In this document: one piece after another, positions 54,417-64,000 of the stretch
How the letters are laid out: every line of letters starts with the position of its first letter
Position numbering within the stretch: the stretch's first letter is position 1
Source: Pithys albifrons albifrons
Lineage: Eukaryota > Chordata > Aves > Passeriformes > Thamnophilidae
Length of the DNA: 64,000 nt
Direction: 5' to 3'
NCBI RefSeq assembly: GCF_047495875.1
Contig: NC_092497.1
Location: 62,831,977-62,895,976, forward strand
The notes under the pieces: generated by a model
What the model was told of the DNA's origin: nothing
Databases searched by the model: none
The model's input: the letters and a program-made list of their open reading frames with translations, nothing else
Translations under genes and position numbers: made by a program

Positions 54417-54426
54417 TGTAAAGTAA
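51573..54426 (+). pseudogene. Unrecognised membrane/coiled-coil gene, copy 1, cut by an LTR
   Basis: Four exons with good splice sites: 51573-51648 (ATG, donor GTAAGT), 52618-52655 (acceptor TTTGTAG, donor GTGAGT), 53080-53202 (donor GTAAGT) and 54340 onward (acceptor TTTACAG). Lengths 76, 38 and 123 keep one frame. Residues 1-26 form a membrane-like segment (MEHPVCFAVGVFSTTYFGYY); exon 3 is Pro/Asp/Glu-rich; exon 4 starts a charged helix. At 54417 the provirus LTR begins, and after three LTR-encoded codons a TAA ends the reading at 54426, giving 107 residues. The later exons of copy 2 are missing. The ATG frame is open upstream to 51282, and CTTGCACAG before it could be an acceptor, so earlier exons may exist. 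I do not recognise the family. A transcript could still end in the LTR, whose antisense orientation makes a normal poly(A) signal unlikely. Confidence 0.6.
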
Positions 54427-54806
54427 ACTAAAAATAAACGGCGGAGGAACTGGACTACACACAATCTATGAGATTCATAGTGAAGACATTTTATTACACA
54501 AAGCACACAGTTGATATAAGGTTAGGACTACAGCTTATTGGCTAAAAGAGTTACACACCACCACGCTAGATACTTCAATTGGTTAGGACCTATCTCTCAC
54601 AAGTCCCATGTTTATATTATTTCATCCTGGCTATTTTTGTGCACCTGTAGAGTCCTGTGAACTCCCACTATGTGAATTCTTGGGGAGTAAACCACCTCCC
54701 TATCAGCCAGCAGGAGCTGAGCTCTTTGCTGCTTCTGGCTGATAGCTAAGTCTCACAGGGTTTTCTATAGATCTGAATTGCTCACTTTGATTTTACTGTA
54801 ACAACA
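54417..54806 (-). mobile_element. 3' LTR of antisense provirus
   Basis: 390 bp; on the minus strand it starts TGTTGTTACAGTAAAATC and ends TTAGTTTACTTTACA. It is nearly the same as 57734-58126 (about a dozen differences by eye). A purine tract, AAAGAAAGGGGATT on the minus strand (54807-54820), directly precedes it and fixes it as the 3' LTR. It interrupts exon 4 of gene copy 1. Confidence 0.9.
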
Positions 54807-56639
54807 AATCCCCTTTCTTTATTTTGAGCAATTCAGATTTATAGCATTGACTTGTGAAGTATGTCTACAACACACTACACTAGACAAAGCAATAGAACTA
54901 AAAAAACTACAGTGACGAAAACCAGTTGTTAGGCCTTCTTTCAGAAAATTGAATAACCAACCATTAAATCCTAGCCTTTTCAACCAAAAATCAAAAGCAG
55001 ATGATGTTACCATTAGCGTTTACATATAGTCTTTCAGATATCTTAAATTTGCATGAAAAGACACTGAATGATCTGACAAATTCATGCAGCACATCCATCA
55101 AATTCCTCAAAACTAAGGCCTTGGTCTAAAAGCTGCGCTGAAAGCAAAGAAAATCAAAAGAAACTTTAATTTGCAACAATGCATGCCTAATGCTATCTAC
55201 ATCAATGGTAAGACAAGGCATCTAAATTTTTCAGGTAGTTCTTTGGTCTTTAAAGATGCGTTCATCAGTCATTTCAGACCTCAGAGAATAGATACACACA
55301 CACACAATGTTACCCTGACAATTCTTTGTAATTGTGCCACAAAAATGACAATAGCACTACAACATGGACCTTAAGGAGAAGGCTACTGCACCTGATAGCA
55401 GCAGCACTTCAGCATGGGCCCTTAGCTGAAAGCTACTGTACCTATATTAACTGCAGCAGAATTATCACCATCAAAAAATTCACCAAAAAAATCTATAAGT
55501 CATTTTTAGAGCAATTTGTTTAGCTAACTTCATTTATCATTTGTTGATCACTTGCTTTTTCACTTGCAGTTCTTTCACTTTTACTACTTTATTATTTTTC
55601 TGATGTTAATGTCACTAGTGTTCTCCCACGATTTTTTTTGAGCTTCAGAGAATTATTTATTTATTTATTACCATTTTTCTTTTTCTCTTTTTGCTTTTTC
55701 CATAGTTTTCTCCCCCTTTTTATTTTTAGAATATTTAGTGAAAGTACTAATTGACAATACACTTAAAAGCTATAAATGCAACCTTATTCTAATGACTTAA
55801 ACCTTAACCAAATTAACATTACTCTGCTAACTCAATGAACACTTTAAAACTTAGCTTATTCTGCTTAACATCTTAATTTATTAACAAATTAAAAACACTA
55901 TTCGATTTTACCTAAAATCCTTATTTTCTTAACAAATTAAAAATAATATTCTATTAGCTTAACAACCTAACTATCTTAACCAAAGAAGAAACTTTATTCT
56001 ATCTGCTTAACATCATCATCTATAACAAATGAAAAAACATTCCTGCAGGCATTGTCATTGATGCATCAAGAAACTTAAGAAACCTTAACAGAAATATAAC
56101 AACACTACACAACATTATTTCTAAAAACTCGTTATGTTGCATCAAGTCTTATATTCATAAAAAACAGAGCTTAACGTTTCTTATTCTCATAATTCTAGTG
56201 TTACTTGTGGTAAATATGCATTTATGACTCAGATGTTCAGGTAACTGATCCTGATTCAGTCAGAGGAAACTGGTTGTTCTTATCCATCGCTGACTTCAAC
56301 CTGTGGAGACAAAAATAGAAACATTTCTCCAAATTATTAAAAGCTGACAACATTCTATAACTTTTAAACAAGAGCCAAACAACAAAGAAATCAGTTCAAC
56401 AGATCTGTTCTAGGCTTCTCTGTTGCTCTCTGAAATGCTGGAGAAAGATGCTGCATTTTGTCTGTGCATGATGTATTGTAAAGCTGTGACACAGGGCATC
56501 AGGTGCCTCTGTTCCGTTGTCTCAAAGGCAAGCCGGGCTGATGTTTGTCAAAGCGAGGTCACTCAAGCTCTTGCTTCCTGGTTAACTGACAGGCTTGCAG
56601 GCTGTCAGGGATATACCGGAACCACAACAACCAGAGTCC

Positions 56640-57240
56640 CTTGCGAGACTACATTACCCAGGGGCCTGTGCAAGGAGCTGATGTCGTATGCAAAGCTCCG
56701 CCTGTCCACGGTGACGTCTCCGAGGGACCCGCCTCCCGTCCCAGAGTGGCAGCGCCATTTTCAAATTTCGCAGCAAAAATTCTCGCAGCCTCGAAAAGCT
56801 GGAATACGGGGCTTTCTGCTTTTGCAAGCACAGTTCTCCTCCCAGTTCTCGTTTCGCGCTGTCTTTCTGTCTTGTGCCGATTCCGGGACCCCTCGCAGGG
56901 TGGCGGGGACGGCGGGGGGTGCAGCGATCCCCGAACGCGGCGGGAGCTGGACCCGCGCGGCGGCGGCGGCCAAGGCTGGGGGGATGGAGGCGGCGGGAGC
57001 GAGAAGAGGCGGCGGGACGCGGGGCGGGGGGGGGGGGCAGTGCCCTCGCAGCCGGAGCCACAATGGAGCCACAGCGAGAGCTGGCGGGAGCGGGGGGAGA
57101 GGCAAGGCGTCCGCCAGAGCCTGCGCACGACCTCCAGAGGTGTCCCCCAGGTCGGCCCGCAGCGGCGGGGAGGGGGCGGCGCGGGGAACGGGAGCCGATC
57201 GCGGCCAGCGCGGAAAACCGCGGCAGTCCCTTTGGGTTTT
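56640..57240. promoter_or_regulatory. CpG island with promoter-like motifs inside the provirus
   Basis: GACTACATTACCCAGGGG (56646-56663) resembles the ZNF143/SBF motif, GGTGACGTCTCC (56710-56721) holds a CRE-like TGACGT, ATGCAAAG (56689-56696) is octamer-like, and GCGCCATTTTC (56752-56762) is a YY1-type site on the minus strand. A G run of about 13 lies near 57026-57038. This combination is typical of housekeeping, often bidirectional, cellular promoters rather than retroviral internal sequence. Confidence 0.55.
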
Positions 57241-57715
57241 ATGTCCCGCAACGCATCCCTTGCAAGTTTCTTCCTATCTCTGAGTTTATACCAGAGGCTT
57301 CTCCTCATGGCCCCCACGTAAACATCTTAAACGCCGTAACATCGGGAAAAGAAAAAGGTCTCTTATCTTGTGCCCACATTCAAAACTACTGTAAAGTCCA
57401 AAAATTACGGCAAATCCCTTTCTTTGAAAGGATATAAACGGAAGAGCTTATCCCCATCTCTTCCCCAACCGCTTGCCCACCTGAATTTTTGAGCAAGATT
57501 TGCCAGATGACTTTTTCTGTCGCTCCATGACGCGTCTTCATCTTCCCAGGCTCCTCGGGGCACAGCGGTCCTGCCTGACCACCAGGCCAGTGGTCCTTCT
57601 CGGTTGGAAACTTCTCCGCCTTTCATCCTCGTATCCTACTGCTTCTTTTTCAGGGTGCAGGGGTACGGAAATGCAGCCATCTGAGGGAATATCTTCCTCA
57701 TGGTCCGATGGTATC

Positions 57716-57733
57716 AGCCGTATTAGGGCACCA
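57716..57733 (-). other. Candidate primer-binding site
   Basis: The minus strand reads TGGTGCCCTAATACGGCT immediately after the right LTR's 3' end (TTTACTTTAAC). Position and the TGG start fit a PBS. The tRNA is not assigned. Confidence 0.55.
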
Positions 57734-58126
57734 GTTAAAGTAAACTAAAAATAAACGGTGAAGGAACTGGACTTCACACCAATCTATGAGATTCATAGTG
57801 AAGACATTTTATTACACAAAGCACACAGTTGATAGAGGGTTAGGACTACAGCTTATTGGCTAAAAGAGTTACACACCACCACGCTAGATACTTCAATTGG
57901 TTAGGACCTATCTCTCACAAGTCCCATGTTTATATTATTTCATCCTGGCTGTTTTCGTGCCCCTGCAGAGTCCTGTGAATTCCTACTATGTGAATTCTTG
58001 GGGAGTAAACCACCTCCCTATCAGCCAGCAGGAGCTGAGCTCTTTGCTGCTTCTGGCTGATAGCTAAGTCTCACAGGGTTTTTCTATAGATCTGAATTGC
58101 TCACTTTTGATTTTACTGTAACAACA
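57734..58126 (-). mobile_element. 5' LTR of antisense provirus
   Basis: 393 bp, same family and orientation as 54417-54806, with scattered substitutions and small indels; I estimate about 95-97% identity by eye. Its outer flank (GTAAGCTT) does not match the flank of the other LTR (CATGAGGA), so there is no target duplication. Confidence 0.9.
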
Positions 58127-58151
58127 GTAAGCTTCAGCAAAAAGAATCATG

Positions 58152-58167
58152 AAAAGAGGGGGTGAAT
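58152..58167 (+). promoter_or_regulatory. Polypurine tract of a second, sense ERV
   Basis: AAAAGAGGGGGTGAAT lies directly before the LTR start TGTTAGGAAC. The 41 bp from 58127 to 58167 appear to be all that is left of this element's internal region. Confidence 0.6.
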
Positions 58168-58504
58168 TGTTAGGAACAGAATTAGGGTTTCGCTGAAGCT
58201 AAACAAACTGTAAGAGAATGGGGGGTGGGGTAGTTAGTTTCTAATGGTTTTTCGAGCCTTTGGAGGGGGTTGGGGGTCTTGGGCATGGAGGTGGTTCGGG
58301 CTGGATTGTCAATCCCTTAGTACTAGCCAATAGAAACAGGGGCAGGGACATTTCTCGCCTGGACAGGGTATAAAAAGTTCTGGGTTTTTTTTATTCTAGG
58401 TCTGTCTCTTGGGCCAGAGAGAGACACAGCCTGTTTGGCCAAATCTGTTAAATAAAAGTTTAGTTTTGCTTTGATGACTTTGTCCCCTCTAAATTCTATC
58501 AGCA
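58168..58504 (+). mobile_element. Sense 3' LTR of a different ERV family
   Basis: Starts TGTTAGGAACAGAATTAGGG after a purine tract, carries a TATAAAAAG box (near 58370) and an AATAAAAG signal (near 58451), and ends near TTCTATCAGCA. The exact 3' end could lie up to 18 bp further at CTCACA. It is unrelated in sequence to the adjoining antisense LTR. Confidence 0.7.
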
Positions 58505-58564
58505 AATGTGAGTATTTCTCACATTTTCATTCTTTTTTAACTGAGAAAGGAAACCACTGATGAT

Positions 58565-58978
58565 TTTCCCAACCACTTGCACTTAATGCTCAGGAATGTA
58601 TTTTCATGAGGGAGGAAAAAATTGGTTTCAAAGTGAGAGGAGGGGGAAGGGATGCTGCCAAACTTTGGAATGGTTGTGGCTTTTCTCTTTTCCTGACCCT
58701 GCCATCCCGGGAACTGCCCACCACCTGATCTGTGCCCTCTGCCTTGTAGCTCCCATTTCTCATTGAAATCACACATTTTGGCCCACTGGTTTCCTCCTAC
58801 CACCACCTTCTAAGTTGTCCCACACTGGCTTTCAGTGTTGTTGTTTTCTTTCCTTCTGACCGCTCAAGCCACATCTCGGTGGCTCAGCCACATGTCCAGG
58901 GAAGCTCCCAGAGGGAAATCACAGGCCCCAGATGCTGTTTGAGATTCTGTAGTGCAACAGCAGCAGGGTGAAGTGAAA
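58565..58978. other. 410-bp segment present only beside copy 2
   Basis: The flanking GTGAGAAAGGAAACCACTG occurs in both copies. In copy 1 it is followed almost directly by the duplicated gene segment; here 410 bp intervene. No gene or repeat is recognised in it, so copy 1 probably lost it. Confidence 0.6.
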
Positions 58979-61900
58979 GCAGGTTTGTGCTGGAACAAGC
59001 CTTCCTGTTTTCAATTGGCAGCATTAGTGGCCAAAGGTGATGTTTCCTTTGGTTTGGTCACATCTCAGTTCTTTCTCAACGTTCAGCCTGTGGGTCAGAG
59101 TACTCGTGCTCGGCACACTGTTTGAGTTCTCTCTGGATCCTGTGAGAAACAGGTTATGAACTGTGAGGGGGTCTTGTGCTGCTTTGTGACAGAGGAGAAC
59201 TTTCCAGGCTGGTTTTGCATTTGCTATAGAGAAGTTTCACTTGCTATGCATAAATTCATGTACCAACCTAGGGCAGATGCCATTGTGATGTCAAGGGAAT
59301 GTTGCTATGCCCTCGTAGTGTGAGTGAAACGTTGCCCTGGTGCATGGAACACCTCAGTGTCCAGAGCAGCTCTTGCGCTTGCTCAGTGCAGGAGGACTCT
59401 GTTGCTTGAGGCGTTTGGAGTGGACAGTGAAACCCCAACAGGGTGTCATTGTCTTTCCCTTTCCTCAGCGGACAGCTGAAACCCCAACAGGGGTGTCTTT
59501 ATTTTTCCCCATTTCTCAACTGACAGCTGAAACACCAAAAGGGGTGTCTTTTTTTCCCCCTTGCTGGAATACGGTCTGCAAACTTGCACAGGACTGTAAA
59601 ATGGAGCACCCAGTGTGTTTTGCAGTTGGTGTTTTCTCTACCACTTACTTTGGATATTATTTTTCCAATCTGGCACGTAAGTACAGGTTTTCCTTGAGTG
59701 TAGCATAATCTGACTTTGGTATGGCTGTGCTTTCTATGCTCTTCCTGAGTGACTGAGCTGATTTGAAAGAAAGATTCCATTAAGATGTCCCCAGTTTTTG
59801 ATAAAGCTCCTGTCAGCAGCTTCAGCTCAACAACAGGTGTCTTTAGCCAGGGAGGTGCAGACAGCATTTGAAATGTGTAGGGCTTCCGTTCCCTCCACCT
59901 GAGAGTTTGTGCCAGTGGAGTCTGTAATTTCCTCACTTTGCTGCTTCCAACAAGAGAACTTCCAAAATTCAGACTGGGAGAGCTCCTCAGGTGGGAGAGA
60001 TTCTCAGCAATAATTCTGACAACTGTGTGCTTCTCTGCAGAACTCAGGGAAAGCATGGGTTTTTTCTCAGTTCAATCATTAAGGGATTTGACTGCCTAAC
60101 TTGACACTTTCCTGTGTGCTAAACTAGCGACTCCCTTGGTGATGAAGTGCAAACTCCAAAGCAGTTGGGGTATGCTCCTGAGCCCAGCAGCTGTTCAGAA
60201 TACAAGTGCCACAAGCAAGGGGAATTTTGGGGAAGTTTTTTTTGGGAAACATCTTCAGCAACTTATAAGGAATTAGTGTGTGCAATTTATAAAAAAAACC
60301 AAAACAAAACAGCAACAACAAAAGTACAGAAAAGAGAGGAAAAAGCAGCTGCTTTAGCTGTTGAGTGCAACAGAAGCACTGACAGTTAAAGAAGAATTTG
60401 CATTTTCTTGACCAAGTTCCTATTTATATGCTGACCAAACAGATCACCACAGAAACAGGGCAAAATGTAGGCACAACTGAGTCTATTGTCCTGTTCTCCT
60501 GCTTGTTGTGTGAGAGAACTGTTTAATCTGGAGGGATGTTGTGAATCAAAAACGCTCTCTGTTCAGGTTGGCTTGGGTTTGGGGCTTCTCCACCACAGGC
60601 ATTTTTCTAACAGCGTCTGGTTCATTTTTCCCTTGCCCTTTGTAGGTCACTTGGCAGATGTATGGAGAGAACACCAATTTCCGGTGAGTGAGAAAAGAGC
60701 CTTTGACATTGCTGGCGTTTAAGAATTGTGGAGCAAGCCATGAGCTTGGTCGGTAGCAGCAGAGTGTAGAGTGCCAGCCTGGAAGGGGGAAAGTCCGTTT
60801 CAGTGTCTGCAGCAGCAAACGGGTGCTGGATGTTTCTTGGTTTCCATTTAAGAGCTTTAACCCAGATAAAAGCCCAGTTTTGCAGACAGAAGGTTCCTTG
60901 GTAGTTCTAGCCAGGATGGAATATCACATTCAGAATAGTATGCAGTACTGTCTGAATAGCCCATGTTAATTAGTTTGAATGACTTTGTATCCTATTTCTA
61001 TCCAAGTTTATGATTTCTCCTTAGTCCAGCTGAGTATTGGGCTGAATAGAAACAAGGTTGTAAGGGATAGATAACTCGCTGGCCCTCTGGCTACTGTCTG
61101 TCCACAGACCACCAAATCAACATTGGCACCTCCTCAGTCTCCCCCTGGTCCTGGAGAAGACGCTACAGAGGAGGAAGATGACAAGAACCCTCCAGCTGTC
61201 GATGTACCACAGCCTGGAGATCCCAAAGCAGTAAGTGCCGGTTTTGTTTGGTGCTGTCTTTGGTGCACTGCAGAGTTGCAAGTTTCGGAGCAGACAGCAC
61301 TTGCCATTGGTGGCCAAAGATGCTGAGAGCTGGAGCCCTGCAATGGCACAGCAATTCACCCCAGCCCCTGAGAGCAGAAAAAAGGGCTTTGAACTTTCAT
61401 GGTCAGGCCCCAGTTTCCTGAGCATCTGACAGGGGCTGTGAATCTCTCTTGCTATCAAATAAGAAATACCATCAGTACGATTTTGTCTTTAAAAATGGGA
61501 TGTGTGCAGATTTTCTGTCCCCAGAGGAGAGAGTGTTTGAAAGTTGCAGTTCCCAGCCCTGGAGGCAACACTGTGCCCTGGTGGGACCTGCCCCTCTCCA
61601 GAGACTAAGTAGCTCCAGGCACAACTTAGACTACCCCCTTAACTTTGCCATAACCCAGGTTTGGTGAGAAGAATTCTGCAAGGCTCTGCATCATAGAGAG
61701 GTCGGTCTCTAAGGGGCTGGAATGCAGTTCTGAGCAGCTGCTCCATAAAACCTGAAATGCTGAAGGAAGCTCAGTTGGACAGATCAGAACAGTGAAATGC
61801 TCTCTTCTTCTATTCAGACACTTACAGTTTAATTTCAGAGTCATTGTGTTACCTGTGTAAACATCCCCTCCTGGCAGCTTCTGCTGGTGATAAATGCACT

Positions 61901-62444
61901 GGCTACAGAGTGTTGATGTGTGTTGGGACAGAAAGTAGCAGGTGTGGCTCTAATAGCAATACATACACATATACATATTCTCTAGGTATATAAAATAAAT
62001 CTTCTGGGTCTGCTCCAAGGTAGTTGGAGATGGAAAGCACACCTAAAAGTGTCCCTTCATGGCAAGAGGAGAGATACAGTCCATCAACTGATCCTGAGCA
62101 AGGAGAGATGTTTTCCCCCTCCAGAGGTGGCTGTTTTTCCCCCCAGAGGTGTTTTCCTCCTGCAGCCTTTTCCACTCCACTGGCACTGAAAATACAGCAC
62201 CTTGTAATCCTCAGAAATCAGCAGCAGGATTGGAGGGCTACAGTGGAAGCAGAGCTGTGTGGAGAAGCAGAAAGAAGTGGCTGTGAATGAATGTGATTTT
62301 GAGAGGAAAAGTGGAAAATCAGCCTGATGGCAGGTGCCAATAACTTTTTTTCCATTTTTGTTTACAGAACATGGAGACAAAGCAACAAGCAGAGCTGCCC
62401 GAAGCTCAGAGGAAGACCACGGCAGCTGAAGAGAGACATGAGGA
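58979..62444 (+). repeat. Segmental duplication, copy 2
   Basis: Direct-orientation counterpart of 50954-54416. Differences are few substitutions (for example VWSEYQFP versus VWREHQFP) and small indels. Copy 2 continues past the point where copy 1 stops. Confidence 0.95.
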
Positions 62445-63174
62445 AGAAACGAAAAGCTGCCAAGAGGAAATGGATCAGTTCCAGCAGCTGGTGGTCAGGC
62501 ACTTCCAGCACATGGTGCTTGAGGACAACATGAGTCAAGAGAATGAGGTAGAACCTTAGAATTAGGAGCTGCAATTGTCTCTGCAGCCCTTGGAGGGGGA
62601 AGGGAGATCTTGGGAGGAAGTGGAGCAGTCATTGTTGAAGAGGTCTTTGGTCTTTTAGAAAATGGGTGATAACGGAAGATGAAACTGGCTATGAATTCAT
62701 GGAAAACCAACTTATTGTTTTTACCAATTCAGTCTGAGAAGAGCAGATAAAAAAAATACAGATTAAGAGCCCTGGATGTCTCTGACAGCATCTTCCTAAG
62801 GGCTTCTCTTCAAAATGGGATCTCAGGTCAAACCCTGCCAGGCACCTTTCTGATACAAACTAATCTTTTGTCCCAGATCTACTCAGGCTCTGTCATGGAA
62901 CTTGCTGCTGCAGCTTCATCATCTAAAGGAACCTTCACTGTCCTCTCTGAAAACTTGAGCTCAAGCAGTTGGGCTAACTCATCATCATCTAAAGAAGCCT
63001 CAACTTCCCAGTCTGAAAACCTGGGCTCGAGCAGTTGGGGCAGCTCATCATCATCATCTAAAGAAGCCTCAACTTCCCAGTCTGAAAACATGAGCTTGAC
63101 CAGTTTGTCCAGCTCAAGCCAGGTGGAAGCTTTGCTGTGGGACATGGTGGAGGAGGCGTGCCTAAACATCATGA
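59601..63174 (+). CDS. Unrecognised membrane/coiled-coil/Ser-rich gene, copy 2, partial
   Basis: Five exons: 59601-59676, 60646-60683, 61108-61230, 62368-62547 and 62877-63174 (possible donor GTACGT at 63175). Lengths 76, 38, 123 and 180 keep the frame, and every junction has AG/GT. The product begins with a hydrophobic segment (residues 3-24, VCFAVGVFSTTYFGYY), then a short linker, an acidic Pro-rich stretch (about 39-79), a charged helix likely to coil (about 81-139, with EEMDQFQQLVVRHFQHMVLE) and a Ser-rich region with three imperfect repeats of SENLGSSSWGSSSSSSKEAS type (140-238). The gene continues past or ends near the last exon; without splicing at 63175 a stop lies at 63233. Single membrane segment plus coiled coil suggests an organelle- or nuclear-membrane adaptor, but I do not recognise it and no catalytic motif is visible. 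Confidence 0.62.
62877..63174 (+). repeat. Ser-rich exon built of three ~70-bp repeats
   Basis: TCATCATCTAAAGAAGCCTC and CCCAGTCTGAAAAC blocks recur at about 62925, 62985 and 63055. They encode repeats of 20-24 residues rich in Ser. Confidence 0.75.
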
Positions 63175-63233
63175 GTACGTCCTGTGTATTTCTTGTCTGC
63201 TCCAGCAGTGTGGTGTGTGCCAACTCAGCATGA

Positions 63234-64000
63234 GCTGTGCTAAATGTTCCTCCTCAGTTCAGCATCACAGAAGCATTTAGGATTTCTTACTAAAACTGTT
63301 GTTGTGCTTTGAGTCAGCAAAAGCACTCAGGGTGTTCCTGCTGCCTCTGAGGGCAGCTCAGACTGGGTTGGTTTCCCTGAGCTTCCCTCTCTGCTCAGGG
63401 CAAAAGCAGGGAATGTTTCCAGATGAGCAGAAGGCTGTGACCGTGTGAGTCACCTAGTGAAGTCCTGTTTGCTAGTGGCCAAAGTGATTGGAATATTTGG
63501 CTTCCTGAATTGATGGAAATTGATTGGATTTGGGGTTTGTGGGTTTTTTTTGTTTGGGTTGGGTTGGGTTTGGGTGTTTTTGTGGAGTTGGGGCTTTTTG
63601 TCCACCATCGCCCAGGAGCTCTCCTGCCCCAGGTACCTTATTGGTGTTGCCTTTATGACTGTCATTTCTACCCCTGTTATTTCTACTGTTTATTTTTATA
63701 AGGGTACTACAATTTTGTCCATGAAAACTCCTTGGAAAGAACGTCAGGTGACAGCACAAATAGAGGGGAAGAGGGGTTTTCAATGTTCCACCCAAGGAAA
63801 AAAAAGATCCTTTTGTAATAATCCCTATTTAATTCCTTAGTTTTTTGCATGTCTAGATGTATCAGAGAGACACATCTAGACGGTGTGATGAGGGAAAACT
63901 GCACTGCAAGCATTTCTCAGGAGTGAGCCTCCAGCCCATCCACTGTATATTCCTCAGATGCATAGCGATTTGTCATGGCTGATTCCCAGCCAGTTAACAC
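63234..64000. other. Downstream sequence to window end
   Basis: No further exon could be supported. A GT-rich stretch with TTTGGGTTGGGTTGGGTTTGGG lies near 63553-63577. Any remaining exons of the copy-2 gene are probably beyond the window. Confidence 0.45.

Larger units (their letters stand above)
54807..57733 (-). mobile_element. Internal region of a non-autonomous antisense provirus
   Basis: The 2.9 kb lies between two like-oriented LTRs, with a PPT at one end and a candidate PBS at the other, the order expected of a provirus. I see no gag, pol or env similarity. The PPT-proximal half (54,820-56,400) is very AT-rich. The PBS-proximal half contains a CpG island (56640-57240) and open frames on both strands, including a 222-codon minus-strand frame ending at 56649 and a 73-codon one at 57405-57626. 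Movement would need proteins from another element. Confidence 0.65.

Noticed and set aside
56423..57437. 286-, 226- and 187-codon plus-strand frames and 222-, 135- and 114-codon minus-strand frames
   Set aside because: All overlap the same CpG island in different frames; GC bias explains them and none shows a family motif. I kept only the island as a feature.
59601..63174. Assignment of the duplicated gene to a SUN-domain or other membrane-linker family
   Set aside because: Only the general layout (one membrane segment, then coiled coil) fits; no SUN domain or other diagnostic motif is in the window.

Overview
The window looks like vertebrate nuclear DNA from a bird, most likely a songbird. 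The clearest clue is a set of CR1 LINE copies. One of them (34055-35999) is a long ORF2 remnant ending in the family's 8-bp ATTCTRTG-type 3' repeats. There are also several LTR retrovirus families, one with a verifiable 5-bp target duplication (ERV-L-like), plus a TOPORS-like RING pseudogene and an HSF-type DNA-binding exon in a CpG island. Gene-poor AT-rich DNA, dense LTR elements, inverted retroviral junctions and an 8-kb-offset gene duplication would suit a W chromosome or another ampliconic, low-recombination region. That chromosome assignment is inference only.

Layout. 1-14,340: AT-rich, no supportable gene. 14,345-14,920: LTR-like block. 14,920-21,834: AT-rich with one CR1 scrap. 21,835-24,722: two related retroviral 3' halves joined head to head (antisense LTR and internal piece, then sense integrase remnant, PPT and a different LTR). 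24,723-29,304: AT-rich. 29,305-29,421: compound tetranucleotide array. 29,637-30,573: sense LTR with a possible primer-binding site. 30,600-31,740: minus-strand TOPORS-like RING pseudogene. 33,265-35,999: antisense CR1 fragment, then the long CR1 ORF2. 36,209-37,380: solo LTR with ACTAC duplications and a second LTR nested inside. 37,498-37,720: fold-back sequence. 41,580-44,375: HSF-type exon, duplicated modules, TATA-rich degenerate arrays and a 72-bp tandem repeat. 44,909-45,176: small antisense LTR. 45,177-50,953: no clear gene.

50,954-63,234 is the most interesting part. A multi-exon gene I do not recognise (one membrane segment, acidic/proline exon, coiled-coil exon, Ser-rich repeat exon) is present twice in direct orientation, 8,028 bp apart. 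Splice sites and exon phases agree perfectly between copies. Copy 1 is cut inside its fourth exon by the LTR of an antisense provirus (54,417-58,126), which supplies a stop codon. Copy 2 keeps reading through two further exon units. The provirus has no flanking target duplication and carries a CpG island with promoter-like motifs instead of recognisable gag-pol-env. This suggests LTR-mediated recombination shaped the duplication.

Exon calls rest on visible splice consensus and phase, not on transcript evidence. Retroviral calls rest on LTR ends, PPT/PBS and integrase motifs.
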